A DNA stretch of 64,000 nt from contig QEOQ01000508.1 in NCBI GenBank assembly GCA_010279815.1, positions 2,542,457 to 2,606,456 of the forward strand. The letters are read 5' to 3'. Shown here in pieces: positions 49,301 to 60,770 of this stretch. The stretch comes from Brachionus plicatilis. Its lineage: Eukaryota; Rotifera; Eurotatoria; Ploima; Brachionidae. The position numbers and the translations under genes are program-made. Under the pieces are notes generated by a model. That model saw only the letters and a list, made by a program, of their open reading frames with translations, was not told the origin of the DNA and searched no databases. The stretch's first letter is position 1, and the number at the start of each line of letters is the position of its first letter.

Positions 49301-50184
49301 AGCCGCCTTTTGCATCACTTACACATTTTAAATCACTCTGAAAAAAAAAGAAAAAAAAATTTTCAATTTAAAAAAAATTTAAATTTAAAAATTTTTTGGC
49401 AAACAATACCATTCCCTCGAAGCCTAGTCGGTACAAGTTCTTATTTCCGCTTTCCCAATTCACAAATACGCCACTTAGAGGTGATTTGCTATTCCAATCT
49501 TTAACTTGAATCACTTTACCCTTGCAACTAGAACCACTATAGTCCTGATCATCCCATGACCAGTCAATACCGCGCACAACTTTAGCACCAGGATAAATTC
49601 CTTTAAAACTTAATTTCTTAGATTTTTTTCTCGGTTCGACCAGAACTCTTTTAAGTCAAAAAAAAAACATTTTTTTTATTTTAAAAAATTTTATTCAAAA
49701 ATTTACTTTTCGGACAAATGGGTGAGAATTCTGAAAAAACGATGCTTGGTCTGATGTTTGTCATCGTGATAACAACGTGAACAAAGATTGATATTTCTGT
49801 TATCATTAGCCAAACAATCGGCACATACCCATCTGATTCCATACAGGGGATCTTGTCCACACTCGTGGCATTTGACTGATTCGTGGAAAAAACCACATGG
49901 ACTAGGCTCTAGGATACGAATGTCGAATTCTACCGAGCAACGGTAATTAGCACCAGTTCCATTGTCCCAAACGACCACTACTTCTTCACTGGATTCAAAG
50001 CTTCGAATCGTTCCGACATGGCCCTCACCACCTTAAGAAATTTTTTTTTCTAATTTCAAATAATTATTTTATTTTGTTAGCTACCATCTTGTTTAGTCCA
50101 TTTCCAATCTGGACCTCGGACCACCCGGCATCCTATGAATCTGCTCAAATTGCTCAAGTCTTTGGCTGAATTTTGTTCGGCCAT
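43326..50184 (-). CDS. MIB1: E3 ubiquitin ligase Mind bomb 1 (MIB1)
   Basis: Ubiquitinates Notch ligands so that they are endocytosed and can signal. Exons: 50085-50184, 49707-50031, 49410-49647, 48663-49337, 47898-48604, 43520-44522 and 43326-43466; all phases fit, 1,062 residues (human 1,006). The first MIB/HERC2 domain has [23 protein letters not shown] finger follows ([29 protein letters not shown]), then the second MIB/HERC2 domain ([13 protein letters not shown]). Two MIB-specific repeats ([34 protein letters not shown]) lie at about 300-480. Ankyrin repeats run from about 490 to 830 ([18 protein letters not shown]). Three RINGs close the protein; the last is [20 protein letters not shown] to [15 protein letters not shown]. 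All zinc ligands of the last RING are present. Complete and intact. Confidence 0.97.
44984..45354. mobile_element. MULE-like foldback MITE, 9-bp target duplication
   Basis: Element 44993-45345 (353 bp), ends GGCATTGTGAAATTTCATAC in both orientations; about 150-bp arms are nearly perfect complements. It is flanked by exact CCATTTTTT (44984-44992 and 45346-45354). It contains the internal palindrome GAAACAAATGTTGTTTC next to CTTCTGCGGAAGTCTGCAAA. Confidence 0.9.
46389..46769. mobile_element. MULE-like foldback MITE, 9-bp target duplication
   Basis: Element 46398-46760 (363 bp), ends GGTTTTGTGAAATTCAGTAC in both orientations, flanked by exact GGCAAATGT (46389-46397 and 46761-46769). Internal palindrome GCAACATTCAAAGTTGC and a TCTGCAAA segment at positions equivalent to those in the 44993 element. 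Confidence 0.9.
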
Positions 50185-50651
50185 TATTTTGCTAAATAGT
50201 GATTCAAATAGAAATAATTTATTTTTTGAGCGACTAAGACTGACTCTTGTATTCAGAGTTTAGCTTTAAATTAAAATATTTTTCATCATGATCTAAAAAA
50301 ATTATTTTGAATTGAAAAAAAAATCATTAAAAGAAAAAACGCCCCCTTGCTTAAATATTGAATGAGAATTTAAAATATCCTGATACTTGGCAGGTGATCT
50401 TTAACAAATTTCTATCACTATCGCTTTTTTTATTTTTTGCCAGTATTATGCTAGCTGTTTATTTAACAAAAGTGTGCTCATTAAAAATGAATTGATCCGA
50501 TCTAAAACTATAATTATGAAAAAAAATAATTTCCTCTTAATTTTAGGAATTTTTAAGATAACTCGTGCATATTTTAAATTGCACAGAATATTTTTTAAAG
50601 ATCAAAATTAATTTTTAAATTCATAATTTTAATTTTTTAAATGAAAATAAA
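50185..50651. promoter_or_regulatory. Divergent intergenic region of MIB1 and NELF-C/D
   Basis: 467 bp separate the MIB1 start (leftward) and the NELF-C/D start (rightward), so both promoters and 5' UTRs must lie here, possibly as one bidirectional promoter. No TATA box or other motif can be assigned with confidence. Confidence 0.5.
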
Positions 50652-53600
50652 ATGGAAGACGAGTCTGCCATAGAAGACAGAATGGAGAGTTGCGATGAGC
50701 GTGTCCAAAGCGAGTGCAAAGAGCTTTTTAGATCGACTGATTACATTATGGAACCCACCATATTCGACACAATCAAGACCTATTTTATGCATGGAGGCGA
50801 GCCTGGTCCAGTAGTGGAACTGTTGTCCGAAAATTACACGGCCATTGCTCAGAATGTAAACCTAATGGCCGAATGGCTGATTGGACTCGGGACGCCTGTT
50901 CAAGAAGTACAGGTCTTGGTCGAAAATCACTTGAAAAATTTGATTATGAAAAATTTTGATGCCAAAAAGGCCGATTCCATTTTCACAATGGAAGGCGGTG
51001 TGCCCCAGTGGTTGACAGAAATAATTGAACACTCTGTTTGGAGGAAAATGCTCTTTAAGCTTGCTGAACTGCATCCTAGTTGCCTAATGCTAAATTTTAC
51101 AGTCAAAGTAAATTATAATTTTATTTTAAAGTTAATTATAAAGAAAATTTAAAAGTTAATTAGCGATTCTGGTTTTGAAAAAGAGATCAATAGTGTTGCT
51201 GTTGCTTCGCAGCAAGTGGAAGTCTTTTCCAAAGTGCTCAAAACTTCAATAGCAAAATTTATAGAAGATGGTATCGAATTACAAGACAACAACTTGGATG
51301 AAATAATTGTAAGCTTTTATTTTTTAGTAAAAAAATTTAATATTTTATCACGACCAAAATAGTTGCACAAATATTCATAAAATTTGAACTCTAATTTAGT
51401 TAGAATATCTGAATTGGAGTTAACTTTGTGAAAGTTGTCATTAAGACCAAAATTTTGAAAATATTTTTCATATTTTTTCCTCATTTTTGCAATTAAAATT
51501 TGCTTGGAAACTGATGGTACATTTGAGCGTTCGCAATCTTTTGCTAGTCGAAGAAATTTTTTCAGTCGTTCACCCAAACAAATCATTTCTAGAATTTTTT
51601 CCTTTAGACCTTAAATAAAAAAAATATTTAAATTTTTAATCAAGATGCTAGAACTGGTTTTGAATTGAATTATTGCCTATGGTCTGCAATACTAGTGGCC
51701 TTTTTTTTCTACAGAATTTTCTACAGAATTTTTTTCTAGATCACACTTTAAAAGCTTTAAATTCAAAAATAAAATTTTTAAACAATTATTTGTCAATATT
51801 GGTATTTGAGTAAATATTTTTCTTCCTATTCTTTCATAAATATTGAGCTAAATGTTGCTCTTTTAAGTACTTGAAAACAAAAAATTCGATTTATTAGAGT
51901 ATTAGTGCTGTTCGATATTTCAATTTTTAATTAATTTCAAATTCTGAAAAAACATTTAAATATCTAAACTGAAATACATGAACCGTTTAACCTTAATAAT
52001 TAAAAAAATATATCAACAAGGCTACGCAGTTTTAAATGGATTTCTAAAATGTTATTAAAGCTAAAAAATATTTTTATTTATGCAAAAAACATCATTACGG
52101 TGTTGCTAAATTAATAAAGGAAATTTGAGCCAATTTTTTTCATGAAAATCGAATGAAACAAAAAACACAGAAAATATTTTACTTTAAAATTTTTTTAATC
52201 ATGCCGATACAATCATAGAATTTAAAAAACCAATTTTTCCTTTTAAAATTTGTTTCATCCTTGAATAGGGAATTTTTTGAATATTTTCTGAATCTCCATA
52301 TTTTAACATAATTTTGTCGAAATTTTCAGTTAAAAGTGGAATTAATTAACAATAAAGTGAAAATAAAAGTTAAAGTTTTTAAAAAAGGCCAAACTTCCTT
52401 ATTTTTTTAAGCGTTAGAAATTTGAAATTTCTAATCATTTTTTGGTAGATAAAAAAATTCTTTTAAAGTTTTTTATGTCGAAAAATTGCTCTTCGGATAA
52501 ATAATCAAATTAAAGTTCTTAAAAAAAAATAAACCTCTTTCTTTATCATTTGTAAACTATAAATTTTTAAAGCTTAACTTAACTTAATAATTAAAATTGT
52601 AGAAATAAAATTATTGAAGTTGCGAACTAATCGAATTGTTTTGAACAAAATTTTTAAAAAAGATAATTTTAAGTAAATTTAAGTTCGATTATTAAGTTTA
52701 AACAATTAATTTGATGAAAGAAAAATTGGAAAAGTATGAAAAAAAATATTTTATAATTAAAATTTAAAATAGCGCAAAATTTAATATAATTTAAGCTAAT
52801 TTTTATAAAAAAGGAAATTCTAAAAGAAAAAACTTCAGTGATCACTAAAAGGTATCTTAAATGATGTAAATGATTAATGATTAATGCAAAAGCAATTTAA
52901 TATTTAACTAATATTTTTGAAAAATCGCCAGCACCACTGAATAAAAATTTAAATCAGTGAATTTTTAAAACTTGTATTATTTATGATAAATTTATTATCA
53001 GAGTAAAATTTGTTTTTTAACAAAAAATTCATTATTTATTCTAATATTTTTTCAATTTAAAAGCAATTATTTAAAAATTTTGAAATAATAGGCTTAAATA
53101 AAGGAAAAAAGATGAACATAAGCTCACAAAACAATATTCTAAAGACGCTGAAGAAAACGAAAATTATTGAAAAGAAACAGAAAACATTGGAAATCATTTT
53201 CAAAAATGAATCAAAGCTTACTACGAATCTTTACTTAAGCTAACTATAAACTACACGCTTACTTACATATACTCTAGAGGCATTATATAAGGAATTTTTT
53301 TTTGAGAAATTTACTTATTTTAAAATTTTAAAATTTTTAAATTTTACAGATAAATATTATTTCTATTTAAGATCCAATCTTTAAACATTTTGTCTTTTTT
53401 ATGAAGTTAAATTAAAATTAAATTCAAAGCTTGTGATTTTACAGAATTTATTGTGAATTTATTAAAATAAGCCAACACTTTCTTTTGGCTAATATTTAAT
53501 ATTTATAATTTTTCGTTTGTTTTTTTAAAATTGACCATAATTCTAAACCAATAATTTAAATTAATAAATTAATTTTTATAACTTAAGCCTACACGCGACT

Positions 53601-55206
53601 CTTTACAGACTAAACTAAATTAAGAAACATATTCTTTCGTTAAGTGATTGCTTTATAATATCAAGAGAAAATCCATTAAATTTTTACTCACCTAGATTAA
53701 TGAGAATTGTTACTAAATATTTCCAGGCAAAATAAAATGGTATTTTTCTTTGCAAACATTGAAAATGATCACAGACCAAAATGCCAGTAAAAAAAGTCCA
53801 AGAAATGTAGACTCTGTAGATTGGCTTTTTTTTTTGAGCTTTCCATGCCTGGACCGAACTAATGACCAAATTGGTAAAGCATATTAAGTGAAAGATAGAA
53901 GACACACAATTTTTAATATCGCCTAATTTGATCATTTTATTTTTTAGATTTAAAAAAAAAAAAATTAAAAATCTCTTTAGTAACTAAATTAAAAATTTAA
54001 GGCGCTTGCATGCCGCGCTGAGCATACATATCTCTATTCTCAAATCCTCCTAAATTCTATCTACGACCGAAACAAACAAAATTGCCACCATAATGGAACA
54101 TTCATTGCCAAAAGGATTTCACAAGAGATCGATCTTGCTGCACGAGCAAAAAACTACAACACAACGCCGTATTCCTTGGCTCTTAATGAAACTCCGCGGT
54201 ATCCAAGAGTTTATTCAAGTCTTGATTCAATGCTGACAAAAAATGCACTGAATACCAGCGACATAACTAATGTATTTTTTTTTTATTTTAAAGAAAATAA
54301 ATTTTATCTAAAATAATATTTTTCTTTAGTTGTTTAAACTGTATTCTAGCGATGACCCGCCACCAGTCAGTTTAATCCGCAATAGCCGCTTTTTGGACAT
54401 GCTGATCAATTATTTTTTTGAACCAACTGCTAAGCCAAATCCTGAGCATAAAGACAAATATTTGTTTTTGCTGGCCTATGCGACCACTGTTTGTGAGATG
54501 TACAATGGCGATGAGCGAATTTCGATTCTAAAAGATGATCTAGAAAAGACCCAAAATTCAATTCACATTGCCTATAACATTTGCCACGAAAACAAAGCCT
54601 CAAGTGATCTGCTGGGAGACTTGAACGAACTGTTGAAGACTATAGCTTATCCAGTTGTGGCTATTGGAATACTAAAATGGGTCGAACTAATCATAGTTGA
54701 TCCGAGTTACTTTAAGCTTAACACAGATGGATCGCCAATTCATCTGATAATGCTGGACGAGATTGTCCAGATTCATCCTTTGATGCACAAGCGAGTATTT
54801 ACCTTGTTAAATAAGCTTTTTTTAACCAGCTTTGCCGACCTGGATAATCTTATTCAAGTAAAAGAATATTTTTTGCGAATTTATTTAATTTAAAAATTTA
54901 ATTTAGATTCAATTTAAAAAAACTATTATTGATCGAATGATTTTTTTAATGGGAAAGGGCTATGTGATACCAGTGCTTGCTTTTTTGAATAGATGCTGGA
55001 AAGATCAGGACACGGACATTTCTTTGATAAGACATTTTGTTATGGAAGTATTGGAAATGATCGGACCTCCGTATACTCAAAAATTTGTTTCTCTCTTCAA
55101 GCCGCTTATTGACAACGACTATATAAAAACATTCCTGAAAGCTGATCAGCGCAAAGTTGTTCAAGAATTTGTCGATTATTGCAAAGAAAACAATTTAATT
55201 GATTAA
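50652..55206 (+). CDS. NELFCD: Negative elongation factor C/D (NELF-C/D, TH1-like)
   Basis: Subunit of the NELF complex that holds RNA polymerase II in promoter-proximal pause. Exons: 50652-51107, 51156-51308, 54002-54271, 54330-54857 and 54907-55206; every joint is phase 0; 568 residues (human 590). Family wording runs end to end: [56 protein letters not shown], then [20 protein letters not shown] in exon 2. Exon 3 holds EHTYLYSQ and [17 protein letters not shown]; exon 4 begins [17 protein letters not shown] and includes [12 protein letters not shown]; exon 5 has [15 protein letters not shown] and [20 protein letters not shown]. Helical, no catalytic site expected. Intron 2 (2,693 bp) hosts an antisense gene; the other introns are 48-58 bp. 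Intact. Confidence 0.97.
51317..53935 (-). CDS. Small two-exon gene nested antisense in NELF-C/D intron 2, unknown membrane protein
   Basis: Exon 1 53692-53935 starts with ATG and ends at donor GTGAGT after phase 1; exon 2 51317-51609 follows acceptor TTTATTTAAG with two matching bases, giving 178 residues. The first 80 residues have three hydrophobic segments ([50 protein letters not shown]). The spacing of IPFYF and lysine faintly recalls REEP/TB2-DP1 proteins, but I would not assign it. The second half is basic and probably helical ([32 protein letters not shown]). It lies entirely inside the host intron. Open frame, phase match and lower AT content support a real gene; expression is unproven. 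Confidence 0.55.
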
Positions 55207-56773
55207 ATTTCTGATTGATAAAAAAAATAAAAAATTTGTAATTTTTTTTCTAAATAAAATTTTTTTGATGTTTCTTACAAAAGTTTGATGATGATTTATT
55301 GCCAAAAAAATGCAATTGTTGCATTTTATGAACAAATACATTATTTTTTATTTACTTATTTGAGGCTTTATGTAAATAAATTCATTAAGTTTGAAATTTT
55401 TAATATGAATTTAGTGAAAAATAATTTTTTCAATTCATTTTTTAAGTCAAATGATAATTATTTTAAGATCGAAAAGATCTTAGAATATTTTGGCAGGTAA
55501 TAAGGTTTATAAAAATGGGAAATAAATAAAATAAATAAAGAATAAGACAAAACTATATGCAATTAATTTTAAAATATTTATTTGAAAAATCTAAGTATCG
55601 ATTAATTAATTAAAAAAACAAATTCGAAGATACAAATTATTTAAGCAAATAAAATATATCTAACATTGTGCAATTTAAATTATTTTTTCTGCAAAAAAAA
55701 TTTTTAATGTTATCTTCATGATAGAAAATTTAGTGCAAATAAAACAGCTCTATTAAAAAAATCTCAGAATTGGTAAAATTACGTAATTTTAAATTATATT
55801 TAGTTAGAATACGTAATCTTTTGTTAATTTTAGTCGGTAAGGATATGTAAATTTTGGTAAAAATATGCTATTTTACATTAAATTAAGAAGCTTCTAGTCA
55901 AAATTGAAAAAATAAAAAATGTGTTTTTTGTAAAAAAAAAAGAAAAAGTGTATAATTTTTCGAAAATTGTTTAGTAGATTTTATTTTGAAAAAAAATTCT
56001 TACCTTTTCTTAAGTGATCTACGAAAAATTGCACATTTTTAAGTAAACTAAAGTAATGAAATTTAACTCATTGAACTTAAAAAAAAAGTTAATTTAAAAA
56101 TTTTTTAAAATCACTCAAAATCAATAAAATATTTTAATGAAAATTTTATTTAATAATTAATTTTATAATGATCAAATATTTCATTACAAAATTCTACCAA
56201 ATTTTACTAGAAAATGACAATCTTTAGAGTGGCCTAATCAGGAAACCTTTTGATGGATCGTTTATTATCAGTTTTGAAAACGAAATTATTTTTATATTGT
56301 TTGTTGATTCAAATTAATTTACTTATCATCACCATAAACTTTTCTATATTTTACCTTTATATTATTTTATCAAATTTAGTAAATTTGATTTAATTTACAT
56401 TTTTATTGCAGCAGAAGAAAAAAATTTTGTAACATTTTAAATCAAAATAAAATATTAGCTAATTTAATAAAATGCAAGTAAACACACTTCAAAATTTAAC
56501 AGGATTAATAGTTAGTTTATTTAAATAAAGGCATTGAACAATTAAAATTACAACAAACAATTAAACAACTTTTTTAAAAAATAAAACTTCATAATTTAGA
56601 CAATTTAAAGTTTGTACGAATAAAATAATTAAAAAAAAAATTAAAAAGCATGGAAAGGCCAGAACAAGGTCTTAATAAATGCTTTCAGGCTATTTATTGA
56701 GTACCTGGAAAATAAATTTAAAATTAAACGTTCATTTTTTTTAATTTTTTTTACATAATTTATATTGTTTGGA
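55207..56773. other. Intergenic between NELF-C/D and the second Mind bomb gene
   Basis: The two genes converge here, so both 3' UTRs are expected. A GGTAAAATTACGTAATTTT-type dispersed repeat lies at 55775-55870. No other gene is supported. Confidence 0.5.
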
Positions 56774-58988
56774 TTATATGAGTAAAATCTGCTTCTGTAC
56801 AATCGAATCACATTTAGGACATTTTTTCAATTTTCCACCTTTTTCCAAAATAAAAGATAATTACAACCAGAGTTGGTAAAAAGCCAAAGTCAAAAAGTCA
56901 AAGTCAAGTCTAGACACTGAATTAAATTTTTTGTTCTTTTTAATGGCACTTTTTTGGGTTTTTATTTAGAAGGCCGTTAAAATAGCCACCTGGAACGGCA
57001 ATGAATCATATGACTGTGATCCTGACTGACGGATTGTCGTTCCAGCTAGTCATAATGGCAGCCTAAGTCGAGTCTAAATCATTAAAATTAAAGTCCAAGT
57101 CTAGACCTTAACAAAAAAAATTTTCAAAGTCAAAGTCTGACTTTAAGTTTAACTTTTGACCAGCTCTGATTACAATGCTTTTATTCTACATGGTTCTTTC
57201 AAAAATTTTTGTAACCTTACGTTGCATCCTTTTTTTTCAAATTTTAATACTTTTTTTTTTAATTTAAAATAAAGATATTTAAATTATTTTTTACAAAATC
57301 TTCTAATTTTCTACATAATTTTTTGTAAAAAGTTTTTGTGAGAAAAAGTAAGATTAAATAAGATTGTCAAGATTTAAGAATTTTAAATCATTGATTATAT
57401 TTATGAATTTCTTTTTCATATTTTTGAAATAATTTTGAAGATTTATTTCAAATAAATCCTCAAAATTAATAAAAAATTAATAATAAAAAATTTTATAAAA
57501 AATGCTGCAACATAGTGCAACATACTTTGTTGCACCTTTTTTACCTAAAATAATTTTTCTTTTGTAAAAAATGACAAAAAATAAAGAATCAATAAGATTT
57601 ATATAGATTATTGATTTGATTTTACAAAAAAAAAAGAAAATAAAAATTTCATTTTAGGTAAAAAAGGGGCAACTAAGTATGTTGCTCTTTGTTGCAGTAT
57701 TATTTCTAGTATTTTTCATTGAATTTAATTTTGATAAATCAAAAAATGAAGAAATTTTGTTCAATTTGTATTTGAAATTCACAAAACCAGACTTGTGACT
57801 TAAAAACAAGTCTGTTTTTTTTTACAAAAACTATAAGTTTACGTAAGATTACGTAAAATTACACACTTTTTTTGCAAGAACTTTATAAAATAAAAGCACT
57901 GAATTTATCAAACAACAAAAATTCTTTACTAACCACATGCATTGCAGGTTGAATGTCCACAAAAAAAAATCACATTATTTATCGCCTCTTTACACAGCGG
58001 ACAAGTAGCTCTATCTTTTAAATAATTCAATTCTTTAAGTTTGGTTATGTAGCGCTTGAGATCCAAAATAATTTGCTCATTAGCCAAATGGATGTTCACA
58101 GAGCACACTTCTTTATATGAGACTAACTTTTCGATTAATCTCTTGCATTTGGTGCAGTATTTAACAGTCCTGGCACATTCCGAGCACATGATCATGTGTC
58201 CACAAGGTTCAAAAAGATAAGAAGACATCCGGTTTTTGCAAATAACACAAAAGCCGATTCGAACTGTTTCTTTCACAAAACAGTCGCACCTGAAACATTT
58301 GAAACAGTTGACTGAGCACTGGTCACATACCAAAATATGGTTACATGGTTTAAGTAAAATATCTCTTCTTTTTTTTAAGCAAAAAACACAAATGTCGTAG
58401 TCTTCATTGCAGAATTTTACAATTCGATTTCCACTAGAGTTCTCATTGATGAAAAATTGCTCAAATCTTCGATTCAATCCAATTGAGAAGTTAAATAAAA
58501 ATTTTACTACCTCAAAGTCAAAGCAAAAGTCGAATGGAATTTGGTCACTTTTATTTTTTAAGAATACATCTGCACCATTTTCAATCAGAAAGCAAGCAAT
58601 GGAAAGATACTTTTCTTTGATTTTCGATTCTTTGTTGATCAATTGAGAGAAGGAAAAATTTTTTAACAAACAATGCAAAGGTGAATCGCCCTCTTTATTC
58701 TGTGCATTCAGATTACACCGTATTTTGTTGTCTGTTGGATATTTATATGTGCATAAAAGTTTTATGATATCAAAATTTAATCGATCAATTGCTAAATGTA
58801 GAGGTGTTTGGTCAGCATCATTTTTAATGTTGATGTTCAAATTCCCATTTTCAACCAGCACTTTAACCAATTCAAAATGGTTATTCAAACAGGCCAAATG
58901 CAATGCACTGAATCCGTCTTGTTTTCTCTCATCTATTAACCAGTACTTTTTTATCTGAATAAGTTTGATAATTATCAGTCTCATAGCA
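56774..58988 (-). CDS. Second Mind bomb paralog, C-terminal exons only (ankyrin repeats and RINGs)
   Basis: Exons 57934-58988 and 56774-56838 join in phase 1 and encode 372 residues equivalent to the last third of MIB1. Ankyrin part: [55 protein letters not shown]. RINGs: CVFCLKKRRDILLKPCNHI, CVICKNRMSSYLFEPCGHMI, and a split third ring CPLCKEAINNVIFFCGHST plus CPKCDSIVQKQILLI with all ligands. The acceptor phase at 58989 equals that of MIB1 exon 6, so upstream exons are expected to the right; none lie within 5 kb, so they are beyond the window or lost. Here the last RING is split inside and the intron before it is missing, unlike MIB1. A truncated duplicate is the alternative. Confidence 0.85.
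56860..57176. mobile_element. hAT-like MITE in the last intron of the Mind bomb paralog
   Basis: Element 56868-57168 (301 bp), ends CAGAGTTGGTAAAAAGCC and (reverse complement) CAGAGCTGGTCAAAAGTT. Flanks ATTACAAC (56860-56867) and ATTACAAT (57169-57176) agree at 7 of 8. CAGAG ends and an 8-bp duplication are hAT hallmarks. The interior is less AT-rich (GGAACGGCAATGAATC) and non-coding. It begins only 21 bp from the final exon's acceptor. Confidence 0.75.
57505..57697. mobile_element. Foldback repeat related to the MULE-like MITEs
   Basis: Arms 57505-57551 and 57650-57697 share CTGCAACAT and TTGCACCTTTTTTACC-type wording in inverted orientation; AAATTCACAAAACC near 57776 matches the end of the 46398 element. 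The left end is not recognised, so the full element is uncertain. It lies in the last intron of the Mind bomb paralog. Confidence 0.5.
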
Positions 58989-59842
58989 CTTAAATAAAAT
59001 TTTAATTAAAATTTGAATATAAAAATCAAACAATTGAATTTAACACTACGAAGTACCGAAAATGAAAAATAAAGAATAAATCAAAAATTTTGTGTTCGAA
59101 TTTATTTAAATTTTTAAATTAATTGAATAAAAATAGTAGATTATTAAATTTTAGTCTTTTCTTAGGTAAATCACACTTTTTACAAATACTCTCTATTTCT
59201 TTTGTACAATATCCACACACTGCTTTTTTTCACTTTGAACAAAAATTTATCGCTTTATAATTACCACATAAACGAATTTGAACAAAATTTTTTTTTTGAA
59301 TTTAGTTAATTTAGAAAGTTATTCTTATTTTTATGCTTAAAAAAAAATTTTGCTCAAATAACAAAAATTGACTTCAATTTTTGCGTCCAAAAATCGAAAG
59401 GATGTATTGTGTTTTTTAATTAGTCAGGAGTTTAATAAAATCATTATTTTAAAAAATTAGAAGTGATTTAATAAGACAATATATTGTATATAAATTAAAA
59501 AATTAATTGTCAATATTAAATTGAATGTTTAAATTTAAATTTAAATCTTGATTTGAGTATAAATTTAAACTTTAATAGAAATTTCTTGGTTAAATTTGGA
59601 TTTTTTATTGGTTTGATTTTAGATCTGAATTTAAATGATTTTAATTCTATTTTTTTTTGGTTTTGATTTTTATTTTTCACTACTCTTATGTCACCTATTA
59701 TTAATATTAAACGCCTTCCTTCGTAGGTCATCTCTGCAAGCATGGATTGCCGTAAGTTTCCTCCTTTCCTCCATGATATTATTAAAAAGACAGAACATTT
59801 GCAGTATCTTTAAAGCGATTCAGTGTGTTTTCTAGAAAAAAG
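58989..59842. other. Intronic or intergenic sequence right of the Mind bomb paralog
   Basis: AT-rich. On the minus strand at about 59160-59285 a cysteine-rich relic reads LCGNYKAINFCSK, stop, KKAVCGYC and ESICKKCDLP, like a zinc-binding transposase tail with one Cys codon turned to TGA. Nothing else is supported. Confidence 0.35.
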
Positions 59843-59978
59843 CAGAGTTGCTTAAAAGTCACAAATCTCAAGTCAAGTCCGGACTAAGACTTTTTAAAAA
59901 AAATTTAAAAAAATTCTGGATTTTTTTTTTAATGACTTTGACTTTATTTTGGGACTTTTAAGCAACTTTGGAAAAAAT
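59835..59978. mobile_element. hAT-like MITE, short copy
   Basis: Element 59843-59970 (128 bp), ends CAGAGTTGCTTAAAAGTC and (reverse complement) CAAAGTTGCTTAAAAGTC. Flanks GAAAAAAG and GAAAAAAT agree at 7 of 8. Related to the copies at 16643 and 56868. Confidence 0.7.
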
Positions 59979-60572
59979 CATTTAAATTTATCTTAGAAAG
60001 ATTATTAACAGTTTACCTAAATTAAAAAAAAATTTTTCAAAAAATTTGTTTTTTTTTTCAGCATAAAATGATCCTAAAGATAATCTAAGGTGTCAGTACT
60101 AGCATTTTTTTGACAAGCCTTTTTTTAATAAAATTTATAATTTTTTCACTACTGATGGAATGTAATATTTATATGTTTGATTTTTATAAATTTTTTACTT
60201 GATATTTTTTAAAAAAGTGTAAAACAATTTTAAGATTTTTCGTTTAATTATTTTGGATTTCATATGCTAGAAAATGAAAAAATTAGTTACGATTTAAACT
60301 TGAATAAATTATTTAGAGTATTTGATCACATTCATTTCAATAAATTAGTTTAAGGCTTTTTTAGATTGAATAAATAGAAATACTTCACATTTACAATCAG
60401 CTCAGTTATTTTAAATTGAGAATCTCTTTTCTAAAGTTAATGATTGCTGTTGTTTTAAAAAAAAGTTGCCTTAAAAAAATTTTACCAAGATTATCTGCAA
60501 CAAATCTAAAAAAGTCACAGAGAATTTAAAATTGTGCTATTTAGGTAATTTATAAGTTAAATTATCGAGAAA
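59979..60572. other. No feature seen
   Basis: AT-rich sequence without recognisable genes. Confidence 0.4.
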
Positions 60573-60770
60573 ACACTCAAAACATTTACAGAGTAGCAGG
60601 CATTAAAGTTCTAGAGGATAGATTTAGGGAACTAAATGGAAATTACTTAAATGCTTCGATTCAGAATAAAAATCCATTAATAATGATTTAAAAAACGAGC
60701 ATAAACTTTTTAAAAGAGGTAGAAATAAAAAACTTAAATTCGATTCTATTCTATGTAGTCAAAAAATGTA
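60573..60770 (+). pseudogene. LINE 3'-terminal coding relic
   Basis: The frame reads YRVAGIKVLEDRFRELNGNY and LNASIQNKNP, then shifts to NDLKNEHKLFKRG. This resembles the extreme C-terminus of Jockey-like LINE proteins (R-AGI-L-RF--L---Y). Short and broken. Confidence 0.5.

Noticed and set aside
53112..53246. 44-codon lysine-rich ORF inside NELF-C/D intron 2
   Set aside because: Considered as a missing NELF-C/D exon, but all family regions are already covered by the five exons; no other support.
55285..55500. 71-codon ORF after NELF-C/D
   Set aside because: Phe/Asn/Lys/Tyr-rich reading of AT-rich 3' sequence; no family features.
56774..58988. Mind bomb C-terminal exons as alternative last exons of MIB1
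   Set aside because: They lie 5' of the MIB1 start on the same strand, so they cannot follow it in one transcript without trans-splicing.
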